NCBI RefSeq assembly: GCF_022751215.1
Contig: NZ_JAICDG010000003.1
Span: 620,001-684,000 of the forward strand
Direction of reading: 5' to 3'
Source of the DNA: Actinomadura terrae
GTDB taxonomy: Bacteria; Actinomycetota; Actinomycetes; Streptosporangiales; Streptosporangiaceae
Length of the DNA: 64,000 nt
Under the pieces are notes generated by a model. The model ran no database searches and had not been told where the DNA came from. It saw only the letters and a program-made list of their open reading frames with translations. Position 1 is the stretch's first letter. Every line of letters begins with the position of its first letter. The position numbers were made by a program, and so were the translations under genes. Shown here in pieces: positions 35,926 through 45,074 of the stretch.

Positions 35926-37218
35926 ATGGTGTTGCGTACCGCCGTGCTCGTCCCAATCCTGCTCGCATCCACGCTCGGCCCTGTCGCCGCCGCCGACACG
36001 GGCTGCGGTGAACGGGGGCTCCGCGTCCCCGGCGCGGAGCGTTCCGTCCTAACGTGTCTGCCCGACCTCACGACGGCCGGAACGGTTCCGAGCGGGCACA
36101 CCGATCCCGGCGACTGGGCCGGACTGGTGGCCCCCACGTCGGTCAACCCGTCCGGTGTGCCGGGCATCCAGATCGACGGCTACTTTCCTGACACGTCCAG
36201 CACCAACCCGACGCACGGCTGGAACCACGACGCGCAGTTCGTCATCAGGCTTCCCGAGCGGTGGAACGGAGGGCTGGTGGTGAGCGGGCCGCCCGGCGTG
36301 CGCGAGCAGTACGCCAACGACCGGATCATCGGCGACCACGTCCTGGCCAGGGGCTACGCGTTCGCGGCGACCGACAAGGGCAACACCGGGCCCACCGTCT
36401 ACAAGGACGGGCGCAGGCCGGGTGACGCGATCCGAGAGTGGCACTTTCGCATGGCGCAGCTGACCATCGCGGCCAAACAGGTCGCGGCGCAGCGGTACGG
36501 CCGGGCCCCGCGCTACACCTACGCCGCCGGCCTGTCGGCCGGGGGATACCTCGTCCGCAAGCAGCTTGAGCGTTATCCGCGTCTCTACACGGGCGGCGTC
36601 GACTGGAACGCGCTGACGTTCGCCCCGAAGGGCCCGAGCCTCCTGACCACGCTTCCGCCCGCGCTCCGCGCCTACCCCCGCTTCAAGGCGGGCAGGCCGG
36701 GCGCGCACGAAGAGATGCTCGCCGCCGGCTACCTGGCAGGATCGGAACCTCTCTGGGATTACCACTACAAGAACCAGTGGGACTTCCTCCAGCGGATCAT
36801 GCGGGAGGAGCTCGACCCGTCCTACGACGGGGACGCCCAAGCGGGAACGCCGTTCTGCCCAGAGGGAACCGGTGCCGGATGCGACACCGACTACCGACTC
36901 CAGTCGCGTCCGAGAGCGGTGCGGAAGGCGGTGGACCGCGTGTCCCTGACAGGGCGCATCGGACGGCCGCTCATCAGCATCCAGGGCACGCTGGACGTGA
37001 TGACACCGATCAGCAAGAACGGCGACGTGTACGACGCGATGGTGCGCAAGGCGGGCCGGGGACCATTGCACCGCTACTACCGCGTACCCGGCGGCACCCA
37101 CACCGACGGACTCGCCGCCGCCTTCCCAGCCCTCGTCCGTCCGATGCAACCCGACTTCCTGAAGGCATTCGACCGCCTGACCGCCTGGACACAGCGCGGC
37201 CTCCAACCACCGCAATGA
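35926..37218 (+). CDS. Secreted esterase, tannase/feruloyl-esterase-like alpha/beta hydrolase
   Basis: The ATG at 35926 follows AAGGAG and begins a signal peptide (MVLRTAVLVPILLASTLG, cleavage near residue 23); 430 residues. Ser204 lies in the elbow G-L-S-A-G-G. A late Asp (G-T-L-D-V-M-T-P) and His (G-G-T-H-T-D-G) complete a triad. Several Cys could form disulfides. The layout resembles tannase/feruloyl esterases and 3-hydroxybutyrate oligomer hydrolases; which one cannot be decided. It is exported. Confidence 0.75.
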   Translation: MVLRTAVLVPILLASTLGPVAAADTGCGERGLRVPGAERSVLTCLPDLTTAGTVPSGHTDPGDWAGLVAPTSVNPSGVPGIQIDGYFPDTSSTNPTHGWNHDAQFVIRLPERWNGGLVVSGPPGVREQYANDRIIGDHVLARGYAFAATDKGNTGPTVYKDGRRPGDAIREWHFRMAQLTIAAKQVAAQRYGRAPRYTYAAGLSAGGYLVRKQLERYPRLYTGGVDWNALTFAPKGPSLLTTLPPALRAYPRFKAGRPGAHEEMLAAGYLAGSEPLWDYHYKNQWDFLQRIMREELDPSYDGDAQAGTPFCPEGTGAGCDTDYRLQSRPRAVRKAVDRVSLTGRIGRPLISIQGTLDVMTPISKNGDVYDAMVRKAGRGPLHRYYRVPGGTHTDGLAAAFPALVRPMQPDFLKAFDRLTAWTQRGLQPPQ

Positions 37219-37253
37219 CCCCGGCTTCGTCCGCCATGCCCGGTTGGCCCTGC

Positions 37254-37931
37254 TCAGCAGCGGAGCAGGGCCGACAGGAACTTCTGTGTCTCCTCGTCCA
37301 CGGAGTAGATGAGCGTCCCGACCATGCCCCGGGTCAGCAGCACCTTGTAGGTGTTGCGGATCAGCTCGGCGAGTGCCCTTTCCTCGTCCGGTGCTTCGGT
37401 GTCGAGCTGCGCGGGCAAACGGTCCCAGTCCGGGCCGACCTTGTCGGCGACCGCGGCGATGGACTTACGCAGGGTGTTCAGCCTCGTGATGAATTCGGTG
37501 GTCATCGTGCGGACCACCGGCAGCCCGGGGGCGGTGAGCCATGCCTCCGGTACGTCGGGACGGTCTCCGGTGGAGTCGAGCAGGGCGAGCAGCCGCTCCA
37601 AGGAGCCTGGTCCCGTCAGTCCCAGCGGCTCGGTGATATCGGAGTGCGCCGCCATCCGGCGCAGGAGCGTATCGGCCCGTTCACGCAGCAGCCCGAGTCG
37701 TGCCCGTGGGGTCCCGCGTCCCGTAAGGCCAAGCCAGACGAAGTCGGGACCTTCGACCACCGGCCGCCAGGAGTCGTTCACCGTCGTCGCGGCGGCGAGC
37801 ACGTCCTGGAGTCCGTCAGCGGTCAGGCCGTCGGGAAACGCGGTTCTGAGCAGCGGGACGTGCGCCAGCGCGCACAGCCGTCCAATCGCGTCGTGCAGTG
37901 TGAGGCCGAGCGGCGGACGGGGCTCGTTCAT
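37254..37931 (-). CDS. Helicase fragment: middle part joined to a superfamily I motif VI-like tail
   Basis: These 225 residues continue the DUF4011-type helicase encoded just upstream in another frame. The first part (PPLGLTLHDAIGRLCAL) corresponds to the region that normally follows Walker A by about 80-120 residues. The last 30 residues (IRNTYKVLLTRGMVGTLIYS) are instead the C-terminal ATPase motif typical of DUF2075/Schlafen-like helicases. Everything normally between is absent. Its ATG overlaps the upstream stop as ATGA. I take it as the tail of a deleted, probably inactive gene, though coupled translation of two fragments is possible. Confidence 0.55.
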   Translation of the reverse strand: MNEPRPPLGLTLHDAIGRLCALAHVPLLRTAFPDGLTADGLQDVLAAATTVNDSWRPVVEGPDFVWLGLTGRGTPRARLGLLRERADTLLRRMAAHSDITEPLGLTGPGSLERLLALLDSTGDRPDVPEAWLTAPGLPVVRTMTTEFITRLNTLRKSIAAVADKVGPDWDRLPAQLDTEAPDEERALAELIRNTYKVLLTRGMVGTLIYSVDEETQKFLSALLRC

Positions 37932-39061
37932 CGCCGCCGCGTAGGCTGACAGACCCTCGCGGGTGATGCGGAGTCTCCGCCGATCCTCCTCGGAGTCGGC
38001 GCGGAGGGCCTTGGGGCGCCGAGGCCGACCGAGTCCAGACGGTTGCGAACGACGTCCAGGGCCGCCGCCTTCTCACTGACGAAGAGGACGCTCCGCCCCT
38101 CGTGCATCAGTGTCGCGATCATGTTCGCGATCGTCTGGCTCTTCCCCGTGCCCGGTGGCCCGTCCATGATGAAGGACCGGCCGTCCAGCGCCGCCGCGAC
38201 GCATTGACGCTGCGACGAGTCGGCGTCCAGAACGAGGGGGACCCGCTCGGGCGGCTGGAGGACGTCGATCCTGTGCGGGTCGATGGGATCGAAATCGAGC
38301 GCGTCGTCGGGGAGTCCCGACGCCGCACCCAGGCCGATGGCCTGCACGAGGGGGTGGGCGAGGATCTGATCCTCGTGGTCGAGCAGATCCCGGTACATCG
38401 CCTCCTTGTGGGAGCGGAAGGTGGCGAGCACGACCTCCTCGGTCACCTCCCACCCCGGGCGCTCCGCGACGATCTCCCGCACCGCGGTGAGCGTACTGAA
38501 CAGGTCCTTCATGTCGTCCGGTGCGGGCCAGGCGAGCCCGAGCCGGCTCATCTTGACGGCGAGCGCCGGGTTGGGGACGGGGTCCTCGCTCTGCTCCGCG
38601 ACCAGGCGGAACAGGCCGGGGCCCACCCTGTCGAGGCGGACCGGGACGAGCAGGAGCGGAGCCGAACTGAAGTCCTCCGCCCCGGGCTCGCGCCATTTGA
38701 GGAACGACACCCCGAGCTGAAGGGTCCACAGGCCGGTGTCGTTGAAGATCTGGTTGGAGTCGCGGTACAACTTGCGCAGCGACGCGTCGAGGGCGGAGCG
38801 CGTGGTCTTCTGGGTAAGGATCCGGCCGTCGATCTCGATCTCGGACGGTTCGTCCGTGGTCTCGTCCTCCGGCAACTCGGCGAAGCGCAGCCCCGTATCG
38901 AGTTCGACGAGGAGGGGGCCCGCTTCCGGAGATCGGATCTTCAGCGTGGCGATGCGGGTGTGCCGGAAGTTCAGCAGGCGGTTTCGTCCACTGAGATCGA
39001 TCAGGCTGGCTCGCCATTTCCCCAGAACGTTCTGCAACTGCACACGCGCCCGTTCATCCAT
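37928..39061 (-). CDS. DUF4011-type AAA/helicase, truncated N-terminal part
   Basis: Read from the ATG at 39061 (MDERARVQLQ, GGGAGTGG upstream), the product is 377 residues; normal relatives exceed 1000. The N-terminal DUF4011 region is recognisable by W-R-A-S-L-I-D-L-S-G-R-N-R-L-L-N-F. It is followed by Walker A G-P-P-G-T-G-K-S and V-S-E-K-A-A-A-L-D-V-V-R-N-R-L. After D-S-V-G-L-G the frame runs into an Arg/Pro-rich nonsense tail of about 27 residues. An internal deletion with frameshift best explains this. It marks the left edge of the defence island. Confidence 0.7.
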   Translation of the reverse strand: MDERARVQLQNVLGKWRASLIDLSGRNRLLNFRHTRIATLKIRSPEAGPLLVELDTGLRFAELPEDETTDEPSEIEIDGRILTQKTTRSALDASLRKLYRDSNQIFNDTGLWTLQLGVSFLKWREPGAEDFSSAPLLLVPVRLDRVGPGLFRLVAEQSEDPVPNPALAVKMSRLGLAWPAPDDMKDLFSTLTAVREIVAERPGWEVTEEVVLATFRSHKEAMYRDLLDHEDQILAHPLVQAIGLGAASGLPDDALDFDPIDPHRIDVLQPPERVPLVLDADSSQRQCVAAALDGRSFIMDGPPGTGKSQTIANMIATLMHEGRSVLFVSEKAAALDVVRNRLDSVGLGAPRPSAPTPRRIGGDSASPARVCQPTRRR

Positions 39062-39257
39062 GTACCACTCCCGTAGAACAGTCCCCGGAATCACAATGCT
39101 CCGCCGAGGTCACGGATGGATAGCTCCCGCGCCGCATCAAGGCATAGATTGGCTGTGAACGCGATCGACCAGCGTCTCATTGGTCGAAAGCGGGTAGGTG
39201 TAGCGTGGCGTTCAGCACCGTCACGAGCGTGCACCGCAGGTAGGAGGGGTGGGGGCC
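39062..39257. promoter_or_regulatory. Divergent gap between broken helicase and methylase
   Basis: The 196-bp gap has lower GC than its surroundings and must hold the divergent promoters. A good AGGAGG lies at 39242-39247, about 10 bases before the methylase GTG. No clear operator repeat was seen. Confidence 0.35.
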
Positions 39258-41312
39258 GTGCCACAGGACGCGACCGTGACCGCGGCGGACATCGCTCGGC
39301 TGGCCGGTGTCGGACGGGCGGCGGTCAGTAACTGGCGCAAGCGGTACGACGACTTTCCCCGACCTGTCGGCGGAACGGCCACCAGCCCGTCGTTCTCTCT
39401 CATCGAAGTACGCCGCTGGCTGCGCGATCAGGGCAGGCTCGACGAGCCAGCCGTCGACGAGGACCTCTGGCACGAACTCCGGCGGACCACCGACGACGCC
39501 GCCCTGCCCGAAGTCCTCGGATATGCGGGCGCGTTTCTGCTCCGCCTCGCCCGAGACCCCGCGTACGGGGAATCGCTCGCGGGGGCGTCGGACGCAGACA
39601 TTCTGCGGAACCTGCCGGGCGCGGTCGACGACGCCGTCGCGATCTTCCCGGGCGGGCGGCCGCTTCCGGCCGTGCTGCGGCGGCGGTTCCCCCCGTTGTT
39701 TCGGGGACTGGCATCGCTGGCGGCGGAGCGAGGAGCGACCGCGACCTTCGAGTTCCTGCGCGAGCGCTACCTCGATCTCCACCGGCGGCGCACCTACGTC
39801 ACACCGCCCGAGGTCGTCCGCCTCGTCCTGGACCTCGCCGGGCCGGATCTCACGACGGTCCTTGATCCGGCCTGCGGTACCGGCGCCTATCTCCTGGGCG
39901 CTCTCGAACGTGGTGCCTCGGGGCCCGTCTTCGGTCAGGACATCGACGAGACGGTCGCACGACTCACCGCCGTACGCCTCGCCCTCCGAGCGTCGGGCAC
40001 GGTCGTCCGGGCCGGTGACTCGCTGCGCCACGACGCGTTCTCGGGCGTCCTGGCCGATCTCGTCGTGACCACTCCGCCGTTCAACGACCGCAATTGGGGT
40101 TACGAAGAGCTCACAGCCGATGCCCGGTGGGAATACGGTCTGCCGCCGCGCACCGAGTCGGAGCTCGCGTGGGTGCAGCACGCCCTGGCGCACTGCCTAC
40201 CGGGCGCCCAGGCGATCCTGCTGATGCCGCCCGCGGCCGCGAACCGCCGTGCCGGGCGGCGGATCCGCGCCCAGCTGCTTCGCCGCGGCGCCCTCCGCGC
40301 GGTGTTCACCCTGCCGCTCGGTGCGGTCCCGAACACGGCGGTGCCGTTGAACCTGTGGGTGCTGCGGCGCCCCGACGCCGGCGACCGGCAACCGAGCCGG
40401 GTCCTCATGGTGGAGACGTCGGACGACTACGTGGCGCAGGCCGTCACCGTCTGGCGCCGTTTCGAGGCGGAGCCCGAGGAGGAGCTCGACGAACCGGGAC
40501 GCGCCCACGCCGTCCGCATCATCGACCTGCTGGATGAGGAGGTGGACCTCACCCCGTCGCGTCACATCGGCCGCCCCGCGGCGGCTCCCGCGATCGAGCG
40601 GGTCACCGATGAGCGCGTGGGCGTCCTCGGCCTGCTGGACGCCCTGCCGGGGCTGCTCCCGGAAGTGGAGGGCGGCGAGGAAGCGGTTGACGCGCCCCTC
40701 GTGCCTGTGGCGGAACTCGTCCGCATGGGCCTGGTCACCGTCCACCACGCGACCGGCGCCCCGCCCGGGGACGAGGAGGGCGCGGCGGCGGGAGCCCCTC
40801 CGTTCCTCACCGCCGACGACGTCGTCCAGGGGCGCTGGCCATCCCTGCCATCCGTTTCGGAAACCGTGCCGGACGAGGATGTCATCCCGGTCCTCGCGGG
40901 CGACGTCGTGGTGCCCACGATCGTGCGGAGACCCGAGGCCCGCGTCGTTCCGGAGGCGGGGGCGGTGTTGGGTCGGCACCTGTTCCTCCTGCGCCCCGAT
41001 CCCGAACGGCTCGACGCCCACTTCCTGGCGGGCGTGCTGCGCGGTTCGCTCAACCTTCGCCACTACTCGATGATGTCGTCGAGCTACCGGGTGGACATCC
41101 GGCGTGCGGAAGTGCCGCTTCCCCCTATCGGCGAGCAACGTCGCTACGGTAGTGCTTTCCGCGGGCTTGAGGAGTTCGAGACGAAACTGCGCCTGGCCGC
41201 CACGCTCGGCGGGGATCTGGCCCGCCTGCTCGGCGACGGCCTGGCCGACGGGAGCCTGCGCCCGGTCGGGCCCGCCCGCACCAAGGCCTCGGGGAAGGGT
41301 CGCGGCGCCTGA
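39258..41312 (+). CDS. N6-adenine DNA methylase with N-terminal HTH and specificity-like C-terminus
   Basis: The GTG at 39258 is preferred to one at 39249, which lies too close to AGGAGG; 684 residues. An AlpA/MerR-like HTH opens the protein (TAADIARLAGVGRAAVSNW). The HsdM-type methylase core has motif I D-P-A-C-G-T-G (203-209) and motif IV T-P-P-F (272-275, replacing N-P-P-F/Y). The C-terminal 200 residues resemble half of a type I specificity subunit (LAGDVVVPTIVRRPEARVVP, then P-L-P-P-I-G-E-Q). No HsdR is adjacent. It is likely a self-sufficient modification enzyme operating with the next kinase gene (16-base gap). Confidence 0.85.
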   Translation: MPQDATVTAADIARLAGVGRAAVSNWRKRYDDFPRPVGGTATSPSFSLIEVRRWLRDQGRLDEPAVDEDLWHELRRTTDDAALPEVLGYAGAFLLRLARDPAYGESLAGASDADILRNLPGAVDDAVAIFPGGRPLPAVLRRRFPPLFRGLASLAAERGATATFEFLRERYLDLHRRRTYVTPPEVVRLVLDLAGPDLTTVLDPACGTGAYLLGALERGASGPVFGQDIDETVARLTAVRLALRASGTVVRAGDSLRHDAFSGVLADLVVTTPPFNDRNWGYEELTADARWEYGLPPRTESELAWVQHALAHCLPGAQAILLMPPAAANRRAGRRIRAQLLRRGALRAVFTLPLGAVPNTAVPLNLWVLRRPDAGDRQPSRVLMVETSDDYVAQAVTVWRRFEAEPEEELDEPGRAHAVRIIDLLDEEVDLTPSRHIGRPAAAPAIERVTDERVGVLGLLDALPGLLPEVEGGEEAVDAPLVPVAELVRMGLVTVHHATGAPPGDEEGAAAGAPPFLTADDVVQGRWPSLPSVSETVPDEDVIPVLAGDVVVPTIVRRPEARVVPEAGAVLGRHLFLLRPDPERLDAHFLAGVLRGSLNLRHYSMMSSSYRVDIRRAEVPLPPIGEQRRYGSAFRGLEEFETKLRLAATLGGDLARLLGDGLADGSLRPVGPARTKASGKGRGA

Positions 41313-41327
41313 GCGGAGGAGGCGAAC

Positions 41328-42851
41328 GTGCGGCGGGGTGATCTTCTTGGAGAACGCGGTCGCTACGAACTCGACCAGGCCATCGGGCGTGGGGGGATGG
41401 GGGAGGTGTGGCGCGCCTACGACCGGTTCCTGGACCGCCGCCTGGCCGTCAAGTTCACCTTCGTGCGGGGGGCGCCGGACGAGGCGCTGGTGAGCCGCTT
41501 CGAGCAGGAGGCGCGCGGCACCGCCTGGCTCGAGCACCCTGGAGTCCCGACCGTGTACGACTTCGGCGAGCACCGAGACGAGGTGGGCGGCCCCTGCTTC
41601 TACCTGGTCATGCAGTACGTCGAGGGGATGACGGTCGGCGATCTCGTCGACGCGCACGAGCGGCTGCCCGTCTCCTGGGCCGCCCTGATCGCGGCGCAGG
41701 TGGCGGCGGTGTTGAGCGTCGCGCACCGGAGGCCGCTCGTGCACCGTGACCTCAAGCCCCGCAACCTCATGCTCTGCGGAGACGGTTCGGTAAAGGTGCT
41801 CGATTTCGGCGCGTCCGTCAGCCTCGGTCCGCAGGACTCCCGCGCAACCACCACCGGCTTCGGTGGTCCCTACACGCCGGGCTATGCCGCGCTGGAGCAG
41901 GTGTACGGCAGTCCTGAGCCGCGGAGCGATCTGTACTCGCTCGGCTGTGTGCTCTACGAGATGCTCACAGGACGTCAGGTCTTCCCAGGGGTGACGCCCT
42001 ACGAGGTGATACGCCGTCACGAGGACGAGACGCCGGTCCCGCCGCGCTTCCATCGCCAGGATGTCCCGCCCGGGCTCGACGCCCTCGTCCTGCGACTGCT
42101 CGCGAAGCGGCCGGACGATCGTCCGGCGGATGCGGAGGAGGTCTACCACCGCCTCCGAGAGTTCATCGGGCCTCTCGAACCCCTGCCGGGCGCGGTCGAC
42201 GCCACCACGAGCGTTCGCCTCTACGGCGACATCGTGAGCAGGATCGAGATAGCCGAGACCGCGCCCGCCGTCGCACCCGTGGTGAAGCCCACGGTGCTTC
42301 CCGATGTGGACGACGTCGTCGAAGCACGGGCGGAGTCCGCGGTCCTCTCCGAGGGCGGCCGGTACACCCAGGCCGCCGGGATCCTCTCGGACATGATCGA
42401 ACCCGCGCGTCTCGCGCTGGGCGACGATGATCCCGAATACATGGGGTTGCGGCTGGACCTCGCCGACGTGCTCTTCCGGGGCGGCGACCACCGTCGCGCC
42501 GTCGTCGCCTACGGCAAGCTCGCCGTGGAATTGGCCGAGTGGTACGGGCCGGACGACGCGGAGGTACTGCGCTGCCGCGAGCAGGAGGCGCTGTGCCATA
42601 CGCGGCTGGGTGCCACCGCCGCCGCCATCCGAAGCCTGGAGGAGCTGCTCGACGACGTCACTTATGAGGGGCCCTACAACGAGACCGCATTCCGCCTGCG
42701 GGAGCAGATGGCCCGGCTGTGGCTGGCGGCGGGCCGGACGGGCGAGGCGCGCAGGGAGATCACGGCGCTCGCGGACGACCTGCGCGGGCTCCACGGCGAT
42801 GACCACCCGCGGGTCGGTGACCTGGAGGCCCTGCTCAACGAACTCGGTTAG
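41328..42851 (+). CDS. Soluble Ser/Thr protein kinase with TPR-like C-terminus
   Basis: This 507-residue protein has a full Hanks-type kinase domain (about 12-280): Gly loop G-R-G-G-M-G, Lys42, Asp141 in H-R-D-L-K-P-R-N, and D-F-G at 159-161. No membrane helix follows. The C-terminal half (about 325-507) consists of paired amphipathic helices of TPR type. It follows the methylase by 15 bases, so the two form an operon. Kinases beside DNA methylases occur in Pgl/BREX-type phage defence. The stop TAG overlaps the convergent helicase stop by 4 bases. Confidence 0.88.
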   Translation: MRRGDLLGERGRYELDQAIGRGGMGEVWRAYDRFLDRRLAVKFTFVRGAPDEALVSRFEQEARGTAWLEHPGVPTVYDFGEHRDEVGGPCFYLVMQYVEGMTVGDLVDAHERLPVSWAALIAAQVAAVLSVAHRRPLVHRDLKPRNLMLCGDGSVKVLDFGASVSLGPQDSRATTTGFGGPYTPGYAALEQVYGSPEPRSDLYSLGCVLYEMLTGRQVFPGVTPYEVIRRHEDETPVPPRFHRQDVPPGLDALVLRLLAKRPDDRPADAEEVYHRLREFIGPLEPLPGAVDATTSVRLYGDIVSRIEIAETAPAVAPVVKPTVLPDVDDVVEARAESAVLSEGGRYTQAAGILSDMIEPARLALGDDDPEYMGLRLDLADVLFRGGDHRRAVVAYGKLAVELAEWYGPDDAEVLRCREQEALCHTRLGATAAAIRSLEELLDDVTYEGPYNETAFRLREQMARLWLAAGRTGEARREITALADDLRGLHGDDHPRVGDLEALLNELG

Positions 42852-44935
42852 GGAAGGAACGGGCTGGCCGACGCCGTGTACGAGACGGCCAGCCGGTCGC
42901 GAGCGCGTGTGCACGCGACGAACAGCAGGCAGCGTTCCTTCTGCACGTCCTGGGCGTGCGCCTTCGGGTCCTCGCCTTCCGGCGTGACGGCGCGGGACGA
43001 CGGCAGTGAATGATCGTCGGCCCCGATGACCGCGATGCAGCGAAACTCCAGGCCCTTCATCCGGTGCATCGTTCCCACCTGTACGCCCGCCGACTTGCTG
43101 GGGACCTGGAAGGCTTTGACGCCGTCGGCCTTCAGCCGGTCGATGGCCTTCCGCACCATGTACTTGTACCGCGCGGCGACCCCGATCGTGGCCGGTTCGA
43201 CCCCCTCGTCGAGCCACGACCGCACCTGCCGGACGAGCCCGTCCAGCTCCGCCTCCTGGTCGTCGTAGGCCGTGACCGTCGGGCGTCGGCCGTGCATGGG
43301 GGACCGGTAGCCGTCCAGGGTGTCGGCGGAGTCGTCGAGGCCCTGCGCGGGGGAGAGCCCCAGCAGCGAGACCGACCAGGTGAGGATCTCCTGCGTCGTC
43401 CGGTAGTTCAGCTTCAGCTTCGAGCTGCGCCCCCGGACGTTGATGCCGAGGCTCGCCAGCGACACGTGGCTGTCGTAGATCCGCTGGTGCGGGTCGCCCA
43501 CGATGAAGAGGTCGTCGGGGCCCTCGGCCACCAGCCGGCGCAGGAGCCGCCACTGTGTGGGGTGGATGTCCTGTGCCTCGTCGATGATCACATGGTCGTA
43601 CTCGGGCCCGTCCACAAGTTCCGCCGCCTCGTTGGCGAGCTGCGGGAAGGTCGACTTCTCCGCCGTCCTCAGCTGCTCCACCACCTGCTGGACGGCCTTC
43701 CACACCGTCGACCGCTTTCCCTGGCTGAGCGGGACGCCGCGGCCGGTCCGCGTGCATGCGAGGTAGTCGGCCTCGCTCTCCAGCCCCTGCGCGAGGATGA
43801 CCTGTTCCCATTCCCGGCTCAGGAAGGTGGGCGAGTACGGCGTCTGCTCGGCGGCCTCGGCCCAGAGCGGTTCCAGGACCTCGGCGCCGGCGATGTTCGG
43901 CCGCCGGTGCCGGCCGACGATGCCGTAGGCGATGGCGTCCACGTTCCGGACGTGGATGCGCCCTCGCACCCGCTCGTCCTCGACGAGCAGCGCCAGCTGC
44001 CCCTCCAGCGCCTGCGCGAGATTGGTCGTGTAGGTCGTGAGCAGGACGCGGGTCGATTCCCCCTTCGAGGCCAGAAGGCGGGCGCGGTGGAGGGCCGTGA
44101 CGGTCTTCCCCGTCCCGGCCCCGCCCGTCACCTGCGCGGGGCCGCTGTAGGAGGGGCGCAACGCGATCTGCCGCTGCACCGGGTGCAGGAAGATCCGCCA
44201 GGTGTCGAACGGGTGCGCGAGGATGTCGCTCAGCTCTTCGGGCCTGTTCACGAAGGCGACCTGCCCGGGCGTCCGCCGCATGGCCGCGACCAGGTCGTCC
44301 GGATCGACCGACGCCGGTCCCTCCTCGCACGCCAGGCTCTGGGCGACCTCCTCCCACGCCTGCTGGACGTTCATGCCCTGCGCGAGTGCCAGCAGCGCGA
44401 TGTACTGGGGTTCGGGCAGCCGCTTCTCCAGGGCCTGGAGATGCGCCTCGGTCGTCAGCAACCGGACGAGCGGGATGAGGTCCTCGTCGATGCCGAGCTT
44501 GATCAGGTCCTTGTCGAAGACATGCCCGAACAGCCGGAAGTCGGTGCCTTCGGCGGCCTTGGTCAGCGCCGGCGACATCTGGTCCAGCGCGGCCTGGTCG
44601 CGCACCTCCAGCACACCGAGCCGCTGGTTGACGGTGAACTTCCTGCTCCTGGCCCAGGCGATCGCCTCGTCGTGGGGAAGAACGGCGAGCAGGCAGTGCA
44701 CGTCCCCCTGGTCCGGCGCGAGTACCACGCCACGCCAGAACTGGTCGATCCGAATGGTCCTGATACGAGGGTCCCTGGAGTTGTGAATCTTCTCCAGGTG
44801 CAACCCGGCGTAGGTGTGCTCGGCGAACTTCGCGAAGGTCGCCTCGACGCCTTTCCGTACCTTCGGCTCCAGCCTGGCGTACTGCGGCATGAACGAGTTC
44901 GCAATCGCCAGCTGAGCCAATTCCGTGCCCTTCAT
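42848..44935 (-). CDS. UvrD/Rep-type helicase with RelE/ParE-like N-terminal domain
   Basis: The 695-residue protein starts at ATG 44935 (a GTG lies directly before it). Residues about 20-110 resemble the RelE/ParE toxin fold: G-L-H-L-E-K-I-H, then R-T-I-R-I-D-Q-F-W-R-G-V-V and L-A-V-L-P-H-D-E-A-I-A-W-A. The superfamily I helicase core begins with Walker A G-G-A-G-T-G-K-T (271-278) and includes I-I-D-E-A-Q-D-I-H and the late motif M-H-R-M-K-G-L-E-F. Other bacterial UvrD homologues with such an N-terminus exist. It may act as a nucleic-acid-triggered effector facing the methylase-kinase operon (inference). Confidence 0.85.
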   Translation of the reverse strand: MKGTELAQLAIANSFMPQYARLEPKVRKGVEATFAKFAEHTYAGLHLEKIHNSRDPRIRTIRIDQFWRGVVLAPDQGDVHCLLAVLPHDEAIAWARSRKFTVNQRLGVLEVRDQAALDQMSPALTKAAEGTDFRLFGHVFDKDLIKLGIDEDLIPLVRLLTTEAHLQALEKRLPEPQYIALLALAQGMNVQQAWEEVAQSLACEEGPASVDPDDLVAAMRRTPGQVAFVNRPEELSDILAHPFDTWRIFLHPVQRQIALRPSYSGPAQVTGGAGTGKTVTALHRARLLASKGESTRVLLTTYTTNLAQALEGQLALLVEDERVRGRIHVRNVDAIAYGIVGRHRRPNIAGAEVLEPLWAEAAEQTPYSPTFLSREWEQVILAQGLESEADYLACTRTGRGVPLSQGKRSTVWKAVQQVVEQLRTAEKSTFPQLANEAAELVDGPEYDHVIIDEAQDIHPTQWRLLRRLVAEGPDDLFIVGDPHQRIYDSHVSLASLGINVRGRSSKLKLNYRTTQEILTWSVSLLGLSPAQGLDDSADTLDGYRSPMHGRRPTVTAYDDQEAELDGLVRQVRSWLDEGVEPATIGVAARYKYMVRKAIDRLKADGVKAFQVPSKSAGVQVGTMHRMKGLEFRCIAVIGADDHSLPSSRAVTPEGEDPKAHAQDVQKERCLLFVACTRARDRLAVSYTASASPFLP

Positions 44936-45074
44936 CACTTTTGACGACTGGTCGAGGCGCCATTCTAGGTGTCCGATACTCGCCGGACGGGCCGCCAGAA
45001 CGATTCAGATCAGCCATCGCCGTCCGGATCCGGACAACGACAGTTGGTGAGCTCGATGGCGGAGGTTCAGGACA
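44936..45074. promoter_or_regulatory. Gap upstream of the UvrD-type helicase
   Basis: This 139-base gap carries the helicase promoter and the 3' end of the pPIWI-RE gene, which is on the same strand. A GTCCGGATCCGGAC palindrome lies around 45025-45038 and may act as terminator for the pPIWI-RE operon. No gene is seen. Confidence 0.35.

Noticed and set aside
39258..41312. Type I restriction-modification system
   Set aside because: No HsdR motor subunit and no separate full-length HsdS are nearby.
39258..42851. Classical Pgl/BREX type 2 system
   Set aside because: The methylase is HsdM-like and too short for PglX; no PglZ phosphatase or PglY ATPase is present.
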